5,085 nt of DNA. Source: Caryophanales bacterium. GTDB taxonomy: Bacteria > Bacillota > Bacilli > Alicyclobacillales > SLC66. Where the stretch lies: positions 1 through 5,085 of the forward strand of contig DAIELO010000101.1 in the NCBI GenBank assembly GCA_027341705.1. Direction: 5' to 3'. Below are positions 1 to 5,085 of the stretch, one piece after another (positions within the stretch are counted from its first letter, which is position 1; every line of letters begins with the position of its first letter). Below the pieces are notes generated by a model, which did not search any database, had not been told where the DNA came from, and saw nothing but the letters and a program-made list of their open reading frames with translations. A program made the translations under genes and the position numbers.

Positions 1-16
1 ATCGATCTTCCCTCTC

Positions 17-60
17 CAAAACAAAACCGTTACAGAAATAATTCGATAGTATTTCCGTAA
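17..60 (-). terminator. Probable intrinsic terminator after the S41 protease gene
   Basis: Two 11-base arms (60-50 and 40-30 in transcript order) form a stem around a 9-base loop. The only non-Watson-Crick position is a G-U pair in RNA made from the minus strand; on the plus strand the same position would be an A-C mismatch, so the hairpin suits the strand carrying the genes. A T-rich tract, TTTTGTTTT, follows after CGG. It begins 7 bases past the protease stop codon. The stem is A/T-rich and the U-tract is interrupted, so termination may be weak or partial. Confidence 0.5.
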
Positions 61-67
61 TTCCTGC

Positions 68-1480
68 CTATTTTGTTAACAGGCGTTCAATGTACCCCAT
101 CGCTGTTAAAAGTTGGGGGTCGTTACGTTGCCTTTGCAATAGCATCGCCACATTGAGTGCATACGCGGTATTGTTATCCACCTCGCCTGTCGCTTTAATT
201 TGATGCGCCCGCTGAAAGGCCATCACCGCTTCATACGTGCCCTGGTTATAATAGCCGTCGGTGCGACCAGTATTATAATGAAGCGCTAGCAACATTCTCT
301 GCAGTACGGCGATCGTAACCTGATTGTCACCAAGCTTAAAGGGAGCACTCATGGACATTGGCAATGCAGGGTAATGATAATAGGCAGGCGTGGGCACATT
401 GAAATTAGGCGCAATTCCCTTGCGATGAATCCATGTTCCTGTAGGAGTAAGCCAGCGTGCAACAGTCAGCTTGAGACTTGATCCGTCCGTGAACTGTTCT
501 GTTTCTTGCACAGTCCCTTTACCATACGTGCGTTCCCCAACCAACGGAACATGCCCAGATTCTTGCAAGGCCGCAGCAAGAATCTCACCCGCGCTGGCGG
601 TATCTCCATTGACCAAACACACTTTAGGTACAGGTAACAAATCACCCTTTGCCCGCAACACCTTACGAGTTCCATCACGCGTGGCTATTTGTGCAATGAC
701 TGAATTTTTAGGTAAAAGATAACTGGCGATTTTATCTACACTTTGTAAATATCCGCCCGGATCATCTCTCACATCAATGATCAGTCCCTTCACTTTGCGT
801 TGCTTTAACTGTTCCATATCTTCTAGAAAAGCAGTGGCCGTATTCTCACTAAACTGAGTGATCAACAAATAGCCCACATGATTAGGGTACATCTTGAGAA
901 AAACCGTCGGTTCCACAATGTTATGACGCAATACAGTCATCACAAACACCGACTGACCCCTCATCACCTTTAACCGAACCTTCGTTCCCGCCTTGCCCCG
1001 AATGAGTTGGACTGCTTGTTCTAAAGACAAATTCCCAGCAGATCGACCCTGAATCGCAAGTAATACATCACTTTTTTGCAACCCTGCTTTGCTAGCAGGC
1101 GATCCAGGTAAGACCGAAGTCACTACCATCTGACCATTTTGCATACTGAGCACTGCGCCAATCCCCTGAAATTGCGAAGAGACAAGCTCCCTAAATCTCG
1201 CGGCCAACACAGGGTTCATGTACATCGAAAACGGATCGCCTACTGCGTGAACCATCCCGTTAATTGCCCCTTCCAGCAATTGGTTAGGGTTTACTTCCTG
1301 ATAATAGCTTTCGGTTAACCGAGAATACGTTTGAATGAATTTTTGATATGCAGGATTAGCAGCAAGCGGCGAATAATCAGCCCCGCTCCATTTTAGCCCC
1401 GACCATGTAGCAACCGCAGTAATTGCCACCAATACAGTTGTTTGTCCCCATCTAACCCAACGTTTTTGCAGGCGCACCAT
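68..1480 (-). CDS. ctpB: S41 family carboxy-terminal processing protease with PDZ and peptidoglycan-binding-like domains (CtpB-like)
   Basis: This 470-residue serine protease should be anchored in the membrane with its body outside the cytoplasm. An N-terminal basic stretch and hydrophobic segment (about residues 13-29, no lipobox) act as a signal anchor. A PDZ domain follows at about 95-185, with a QGIGAVL carboxylate-binding loop (104-111) and SPASKAGL (127-134). The S41 core spans about 190-365. Its predicted catalytic residues are Ser296 in TASAGE, Lys321 in YGKGTVQ and Gln325; the spacings of 25 and 4 residues match the Ser-Lys-Gln triad known for Bacillus CtpB. Residues about 383-445 look like a PG_binding_1 domain (TDGYYNQGT, AFQRAHQI, TGEVD). 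B. subtilis CtpB processes SpoIVFA during sporulation, and its gene lies next to ftsX, as here. The ortholog assignment rests on that synteny and length; the paralog CtpA is the alternative. The ATG start is set by an AGGGGG ribosome site. The gene begins 70 bases after ftsX. Confidence 0.88.
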   Translation of the reverse strand: MVRLQKRWVRWGQTTVLVAITAVATWSGLKWSGADYSPLAANPAYQKFIQTYSRLTESYYQEVNPNQLLEGAINGMVHAVGDPFSMYMNPVLAARFRELVSSQFQGIGAVLSMQNGQMVVTSVLPGSPASKAGLQKSDVLLAIQGRSAGNLSLEQAVQLIRGKAGTKVRLKVMRGQSVFVMTVLRHNIVEPTVFLKMYPNHVGYLLITQFSENTATAFLEDMEQLKQRKVKGLIIDVRDDPGGYLQSVDKIASYLLPKNSVIAQIATRDGTRKVLRAKGDLLPVPKVCLVNGDTASAGEILAAALQESGHVPLVGERTYGKGTVQETEQFTDGSSLKLTVARWLTPTGTWIHRKGIAPNFNVPTPAYYHYPALPMSMSAPFKLGDNQVTIAVLQRMLLALHYNTGRTDGYYNQGTYEAVMAFQRAHQIKATGEVDNNTAYALNVAMLLQRQRNDPQLLTAMGYIERLLTK

Positions 1481-1484
1481 AGAA

Positions 1485-1490
1485 CCCCCT
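1485..1490 (-). promoter_or_regulatory. Ribosome binding site of the S41 protease gene
   Basis: The minus strand reads AGGGGG followed by TTCT and the ATG at 1480. The site is G-rich rather than the canonical GGAGG, and the 4-base spacer is short, so initiation may be less efficient than for argH or ftsE. It supports this ATG because the hydrophobic anchor begins shortly afterwards. Confidence 0.55.
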
Positions 1491-1550
1491 GACCAATGTC
1501 CACCATGTATTACACTTTATGCGGACAAGGTGAGCGGTATCCCAAGCGAT

Positions 1551-2429
1551 TTATACTCGCAGATATCTGCGCATCGAGACGATCCCACCCCAAGCACCAA
1601 TTAATAGTCCTACGGCATACAGAATAGGTAATACCTTATTCATGACAATGGGATCAGGCATCAATGAGAATGGGGGAAATAGCAAAATGTTTTTTTGAAT
1701 TAAAAAATAAACCTGATTTAAAATGATGCTAGGAATAAAAGCACCAACGATTCCCATCAAAGTCCCCTCGACAAAAAACGGACCCCGAATAAACCCATCT
1801 GTCGCCCCCACCAACTTCATAATTTCAATCTCGCGCCGACGCGTAAAGATCGTAATCTTAATCGTGTTAGAAATCAGAAACATCCCCATTAAGAGTAGCG
1901 CAATAATAAAAATCACCGACGTATCACGCACAATCGAGAGCACAGACAACAACCGGGGAACAAAGCTAGCGCCTGACTGTACTTTTTGGATGCCGTGAAT
2001 CCCCTCCACTTTGGCAGCCAATTGCGTAATCATTTTTGGATCATCGACTTTCACCACAAACTCATTAGGGAGTGGATTCCCGAGCCCATTCAAAAGATCA
2101 GCATTGGCACCCAGTGTCTTTTTCATCGAGGAAAGCGCCTGTTGTTTAGTCACTAACTTCACTTGTTTTATTCCCTGTAGACTAGCAATGTCATGCGTCA
2201 ATGCGGGTAACTGCGACGTTTGCACCTGATCGGAAACATATGCGTTAAACTGTAGTTCACTTTCTATATTGAACAATATATTTTGTATATTCACGCTGAT
2301 AATGAGCGATACGCCTAATATTAACAGCGTCACGGCCACCCCGCTGATCGCTGCAAGCGTCATCCAGCCATTGCGAAAAAGATTCTTAAACCCTTCCCTA
2401 CCATGCCTGCCATACGTCCTAATCTTCAT
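1551..2429 (-). CDS. ftsX: Cell division ABC transporter-like permease FtsX
   Basis: FtsX is the membrane subunit of the FtsEX complex. It passes the ATPase signal of FtsE across the membrane to activate peptidoglycan hydrolases (CwlO in B. subtilis, PcsB in streptococci) and does not transport a substrate. The 292-residue product has the family layout: a short basic cytoplasmic N-terminus, a first membrane helix at about 23-46, an extracellular domain at about 47-168, and three more helices at about 170-190, 218-238 and 264-286. The conserved cytoplasmic loop after helix 2 is clear (RRREIEIMKLVGAT, 197-210, then FFVEGTLMG). I chose the ATG at 2429 because it gives the usual length and has a GGGGA ribosome site 8 bases upstream. 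The in-frame ATG at 2504 would add 25 polar residues, overlap ftsE by 86 bases and has no ribosome site. The gene overlaps ftsE by 11 bases, indicating translational coupling. Confidence 0.95.
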   Translation of the reverse strand: MKIRTYGRHGREGFKNLFRNGWMTLAAISGVAVTLLILGVSLIISVNIQNILFNIESELQFNAYVSDQVQTSQLPALTHDIASLQGIKQVKLVTKQQALSSMKKTLGANADLLNGLGNPLPNEFVVKVDDPKMITQLAAKVEGIHGIQKVQSGASFVPRLLSVLSIVRDTSVIFIIALLLMGMFLISNTIKITIFTRRREIEIMKLVGATDGFIRGPFFVEGTLMGIVGAFIPSIILNQVYFLIQKNILLFPPFSLMPDPIVMNKVLPILYAVGLLIGAWGGIVSMRRYLRV

Positions 2430-3105
2430 AGCCGTAGTCCCCGCGTTCTTCGTCTCTGGAAATTTGCCCTTGTTCAATCGCGATGACTCGTTTTTTTGTC
2501 GCATTCACTAGTTCACGATTATGTGTCGCCATCACCACTGTCGTGCCGCGATCGTTGACTCGCTCAAACAGCTTTAATATTTGCCACGAGTTTTCCGGGT
2601 CAAGATTACCCGTTGGCTCATCTGCCACGATGACACTAGGTTTATTGACTAGTGCCCTAGCCACGGCTACCCGTTGTTGCTCCCCACCTGACAGCTCTGT
2701 TGGCAACATTTTGGCCTTATCGGTCAATCCGACCAATTCTAATACCTCTTTGACGCGCTTGCGTGTCAAACGCTTAGACGCCTCAATCACTTCCATCGCA
2801 AACGCCACGTTCTCTTCTACCGTTTGCTTTTCCAGCAACTTAAAATCTTGAAAAATAACGCCTAAATGCCGGCGCATAAATGGAATTTGCCTGTCTCGCA
2901 AACGTTCAATATTAAAACCGCCAACAAAAATGTGCCCTTTTGTTGGCCGTTCCGCTCTATACATCAGTTTGATAAATGTCGATTTGCCAGCTCCGCTTGG
3001 ACCCACAACATAGACAAATTCTCCTTGGGAAATGCGTACGCTCACACCCTGCAACGCGGTGACTCCGTTGCCGTACTCCTTCCAAACATCCTGCATTTCA
3101 ATCAT
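2419..3105 (-). CDS. ftsE: Cell division ATP-binding protein FtsE
   Basis: FtsE is the cytoplasmic ABC-type ATPase that pairs with FtsX and drives activation of cell-wall hydrolases during elongation, division or sporulation. The product has 228 residues, the usual size, and all ATPase motifs look intact: Walker A GPSGAGKST (35-43), Q-loop Gln86 in IFQDFKLL, signature LSGGEQQR (138-145), Walker B VIVADEP with Asp162 and catalytic Glu163, D-loop NLD (167-169) and switch His195 in MATHN. The FQDFKLL segment and the TVEENVAFAME stretch after it are typical of FtsE rather than LolD or MacB relatives. The ATG has an excellent GGAGGA site with a 6-base spacer. The gene follows a 115-base gap after argH and overlaps ftsX at its 3' end, so the pair is co-expressed. 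Codons 203-205 contain a run of seven A residues. Partnership with the adjacent ftsX makes the assignment secure. Confidence 0.97.
   Translation of the reverse strand: MIEMQDVWKEYGNGVTALQGVSVRISQGEFVYVVGPSGAGKSTFIKLMYRAERPTKGHIFVGGFNIERLRDRQIPFMRRHLGVIFQDFKLLEKQTVEENVAFAMEVIEASKRLTRKRVKEVLELVGLTDKAKMLPTELSGGEQQRVAVARALVNKPSVIVADEPTGNLDPENSWQILKLFERVNDRGTTVVMATHNRELVNATKKRVIAIEQGQISRDEERGDYGYED
2438..2442 (-). promoter_or_regulatory. Ribosome binding site deciding the ftsX start
   Basis: GGGGA lies inside the last codons of ftsE, 8 bases before the ATG at 2429. It is modest, as expected where ribosomes finishing ftsE can reinitiate. The ATG at 2504 lacks any purine-rich site and directly follows two in-frame stops (TAG TGA), so the downstream start is preferred. 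Confidence 0.5.
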
Positions 3106-3111
3106 TCACAG

Positions 3112-3117
3112 TCCTCC
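3112..3117 (-). promoter_or_regulatory. Ribosome binding site of ftsE
   Basis: GGAGGA on the minus strand with a 6-base spacer to the ATG at 3105 is a near-perfect Shine-Dalgarno sequence. An in-frame TGA directly precedes the ATG, which rules out an upstream start. Confidence 0.85.
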
Positions 3118-3140
3118 ACGCTTCAATGGCTCGATCATCA

Positions 3141-3160
3141 CTTGTATTCGTTGATACAAG
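3141..3160. repeat. Perfect 7+7 base inverted repeat upstream of ftsE
   Basis: CTTGTAT and ATACAAG flank a 6-base centre (TCGTTG). The symmetry is exact in the sequence; its function is unknown. It sits in the 115-base gap between argH and ftsE, ending 35 bases before the ftsE start codon. No T-tract follows it on the minus strand, so it is not an intrinsic terminator. The arm length and spacing would suit a dimeric repressor operator or a small 5' leader hairpin. A poor -35-like TTGTCG lies just upstream at 3172-3167, but no good -10 box follows at normal spacing, so I do not annotate a promoter. Confidence 0.4.
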
Positions 3161-3220
3161 CTATTTCGACAATTACCGCGGAAATCCTGCGCCTGAAACC
3201 GAATCGTAATATGGGATAAT

Positions 3221-4606
3221 TTAGCTTTCGAAAATATTTTTTGCTCGCAACCACTGTTCTTGCACCGCACTTCGCGCAGTGCCACCCCTGCTTGTACGCG
3301 CCTCGACTACACGCACCGGTGTCAGCGTAGCCACCCAATCGTAATCTAATTGCGGTGCGATCTCCTGCAATTGATCAGGTGTCAGCATATGAAACGCCAC
3401 TTTTCGTTCCGCTGCATACCGTACCAGCTTACCGACAATTTCGTGAGCCTGTCGAAAAGGCGTCCCTTTTTTTACCAATCCATCTGCCAAATCAGTAGCC
3501 GCACTGTAGTCACCCTGCAATAAGTGATCGAGACGCTCTTGTTTGATTGTCATCGATGCAATCATGCCCGCAAACAACTGCAACACCGGTTTGACAGTAT
3601 CTAATGCGTCAAAAAGTCCTTCCTTGTCTTCCTGCAAATCCTTGTTGTAGGCAAGCGGCAATCCCTTACAAGTGGTAAGCAACGCCTGTAAATGGCCGTA
3701 CACCCTGCCAGTTTTTCCTCTCACCAATTCCGCCACATCAGGATTTTTCTTTTGTGGCATCATCGAGGATCCTGTGGCATACGCATCATCCAGTTCAATC
3801 CAACCAAATTCAGCACTGCTATAAAGAATCAGTTCCTCTGAAAATCGAGATAGATGCATCATGATCGTCGAAATGGCAAACAGAAATTCCAAAATATAAT
3901 CCCTGTCGCTCACCGCATCAAGGCTGTTTTCATACAAATGGGAAAATCCAAGCTCGTGTGCGACCCACTCCCGATCAATAGGAAAAGTCGTTCCCGCCAG
4001 TGCCCCTGCACCTAGTGGCGACTGATCGGCTCTTTGCAGTACACCTGCAAGCCGTTCCTTGTCGCGCTCTAGCATCCAAAAATACGCCAACAAATGATGT
4101 GACCATCGCACCGGTTGCGCCCGCTGCATGTGCGTATAACCAGGAACGATCACGTCCATGTGCATTTCTGCTTGTTCTAACAATACGCCCTGTAATTGAT
4201 GAACCAAGCGAGCGACTTCTTGTCCCTCTGTCTTTACAAATAAATGCATATCCAGAGCAACTTGATCATTGCGGCTACGGCCAGTGTGCAACTTGCCCCC
4301 GGCTTCTCCAATGCGCTCAGTCAGTCTACTTTCAATGTTCATATGCACATCTTCAAGAGCCGTCGTGAATTCAAAACGACCTTGTTTGATTTCCTCGGCA
4401 ATATCTAGCAGTCCTAATTCAATGCGTTTTGCATCCTGTGCGTCAATAATCTGTTGCTTAGCTAACATCCGCACATGCGCAATACTGCCTTCAATGTCGT
4501 ACATCGCTAACCGTTTATCAAAATGCACAGAAGCGTTAAATAACTCCACCAATTCATGAGGAGGCTTAGAAAAACGCCCTCCCCACATGCTCTGCCCTTT
4601 TTCCAT
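3221..4606 (-). CDS. argH: Argininosuccinate lyase
   Basis: ArgH cleaves argininosuccinate to arginine and fumarate, the last step of arginine synthesis, as a cytoplasmic homotetramer of the fumarase/aspartase superfamily. The 461-residue product has the normal family length. It starts with the hallmark WGGRFSK (8-14) and has the substrate-binding HTGRSRNDQ (107-115), the predicted catalytic-base His159 in GYTHMQRAQP, and the superfamily signature loop GSSMMPQKKNPD (279-290) carrying the predicted catalytic serine. The C-terminal domain ends with a recognisable SRGGTA segment (439-444). I chose the ATG at 4606 because AAGGAG lies 6 bases before it; the ATG at 4588 would remove six residues and lacks as good a site, and the in-frame ATG at 4723 lies deep inside argG. 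It starts 10 bases after argG. Nothing is missing from the active site, so it should be functional. Confidence 0.97.
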   Translation of the reverse strand: MEKGQSMWGGRFSKPPHELVELFNASVHFDKRLAMYDIEGSIAHVRMLAKQQIIDAQDAKRIELGLLDIAEEIKQGRFEFTTALEDVHMNIESRLTERIGEAGGKLHTGRSRNDQVALDMHLFVKTEGQEVARLVHQLQGVLLEQAEMHMDVIVPGYTHMQRAQPVRWSHHLLAYFWMLERDKERLAGVLQRADQSPLGAGALAGTTFPIDREWVAHELGFSHLYENSLDAVSDRDYILEFLFAISTIMMHLSRFSEELILYSSAEFGWIELDDAYATGSSMMPQKKNPDVAELVRGKTGRVYGHLQALLTTCKGLPLAYNKDLQEDKEGLFDALDTVKPVLQLFAGMIASMTIKQERLDHLLQGDYSAATDLADGLVKKGTPFRQAHEIVGKLVRYAAERKVAFHMLTPDQLQEIAPQLDYDWVATLTPVRVVEARTSRGGTARSAVQEQWLRAKNIFES

Positions 4607-4612
4607 ACAAAT

Positions 4613-4618
4613 CTCCTT
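4613..4618 (-). promoter_or_regulatory. argH ribosome binding site overlapping the argG stop codon
   Basis: AAGGAG with a 6-base spacer precedes the ATG at 4606. Two of its bases belong to the argG stop, in the arrangement TAAGGAG, so ribosomes terminating on argG are placed directly on the argH initiation region. This fixes the argH start and indicates translational coupling that would help keep the two enzymes in proportion. Confidence 0.9.
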
Positions 4619-5085
4619 AGTTACCTTTGCTTTTATTGACACTAGCCTGTAAACGAGTAGGAAGTCCCCACAATGAGATAAATCCCACCGCAGCAGTATG
4701 ATCAAATTGATCACCTGCTGCATAAGTGGCCAAATTGTGGCTATATAGTGAATAGGGGGAGTTTGATCCCACCACCATGGCAGATCCTTTATACAATTTG
4801 ATGCGCACGTTTCCTGTCACGTGAACCTGCGTTTCTAGCATGAACGCATCAATCGCTTTTTTTAGCGGAGAAAACCATAATCCGTTGTACACCAGTTCTG
4901 CATACTGTTGCTCCAATTGCGGTTTAAGTTGTGCCACTTCCCGTGTCAGCGTCAAGTACTCCAGCGCCTTGTGTGCTTTAATTAACGCAAGTGCCGCAGG
5001 GGCCTCGTAAACCTCTCTAGATTTGATGCCAACTAGCCGATTTTCCACATGATCAATCCGACCAAATCCATGACTACCCGCCAAT
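4617..5085 (-). CDS. argG: Argininosuccinate synthase, C-terminal part (gene runs off the window)
   Basis: ArgG joins citrulline and aspartate using ATP to make argininosuccinate, which the next gene product cleaves. Only the last 155 or so residues are present, against about 400 for the whole enzyme; the N-terminal ATP-binding part lies beyond position 5085. The leftmost codon is TTG within the gene, not a start. The fragment opens with [20 protein letters not shown], a highly conserved family stretch. Its Glu (in HVENR) and the Tyr 12 residues later (in REVYE) correspond to the known citrulline-binding pair. Further family landmarks are [36 protein letters not shown] and the near-terminal [16 protein letters not shown]. 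The frame is open to a normal C-terminus ending in TAA. Any promoter or ArgR operator would be upstream and outside the window. Confidence 0.97.
   Translation of the reverse strand, partial: LAGSHGFGRIDHVENRLVGIKSREVYEAPAALALIKAHKALEYLTLTREVAQLKPQLEQQYAELVYNGLWFSPLKKAIDAFMLETQVHVTGNVRIKLYKGSAMVVGSNSPYSLYSHNLATYAAGDQFDHTAAVGFISLWGLPTRLQASVNKSKGN

Noticed and set aside
471..722. Plus-strand open frames opposite the protease, ftsX, ftsE and argH genes
   Set aside because: All plus-strand frames lie antisense to well-recognised genes, have no family resemblance I can see, and are explained as shadows of the coding strand.
1485..1522. Possible sporulation-sigma promoter (GCATAA at 1522-1517) before the protease gene
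   Set aside because: B. subtilis ctpB is expressed during sporulation, so I looked for sigma F or G boxes. The -35-like GCATA has no matching -10 at the right spacing, and any -10 would run into the ribosome binding site.
1498..1527. TGTCC and GGACA arms between ftsX and the protease gene
   Set aside because: A five-base stem with a 20-base loop and no T-tract is expected by chance and does not make a terminator.
2430..2504. Extension of ftsX to the ATG at 2504
   Set aside because: There is no ribosome site, the extra residues are polar and not family-like, and the overlap with ftsE would be 86 bases.
3167..3172. TTGTCG as a sigma-A -35 box for ftsE
   Set aside because: At 16 to 18 base spacing the -10 candidates (CGAATA, GAATAC, AATACA) match TATAAT at no more than three positions, which is too weak to annotate.
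3138..3338. Small minus-strand open frame overlapping the 3' end of argH
   Set aside because: It runs out of frame through the conserved argH C-terminus, and the sequence has no recognisable features or good ribosome site.
4607..4723. Extension of argH to the in-frame ATG at 4723
   Set aside because: It would add 39 residues unlike any ArgH N-terminus and overlap argG by more than 100 bases. The ATG at 4606 has a strong ribosome site and gives the normal length.

Overview
This window is ordinary, densely packed bacterial chromosome with every gene on the minus strand, so transcription runs from high to low coordinates. In transcription order it holds the 3' part of argG (argininosuccinate synthase), argH (argininosuccinate lyase), ftsE, ftsX, and a PDZ-containing S41 carboxy-terminal processing protease that is probably CtpB. 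I see no mobile element, CRISPR array, rRNA, tRNA, riboswitch or defence-type cassette, and no candidate for an undescribed system.

The content suggests a Gram-positive Bacilli-like organism. The ArgG C-terminus and ArgH resemble Bacillus-type proteins, the ribosome binding sites are strong purine-rich ones, and the order ftsE-ftsX-S41 protease matches what I recall of the Bacillus subtilis ftsE-ftsX-ctpB locus. Base composition is moderate, which would fit Bacillaceae or Alicyclobacillaceae. I cannot name a species.

Region 5085-3221 is a compact arginine module. The TAA stop of argG is part of the Shine-Dalgarno sequence of argH, and only 10 bases separate the genes, so they are almost certainly co-transcribed and translationally coupled. 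They perform the last two steps of arginine synthesis (citrulline + aspartate to argininosuccinate, then cleavage to arginine + fumarate). The argG promoter and any ArgR site lie outside the window.

Region 3220-3106 is the only sizeable gap between the modules (115 bases). It has no convincing terminator after argH and no strong sigma-A promoter, but it holds a perfect 7+7 base inverted repeat (3141-3160) just upstream of ftsE.

Region 3105-68 is the cell-envelope module. FtsE (cytoplasmic ATPase) and FtsX (four-helix membrane partner) overlap by 11 bases and should form the FtsEX complex, which controls peptidoglycan hydrolases. The S41 protease follows after 70 bases and carries a membrane anchor, a PDZ domain, an intact Ser-Lys-Gln active site and a C-terminal peptidoglycan-binding-like domain. 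An A/T-rich hairpin followed by a T-rich tract (17-60) probably ends this transcript.
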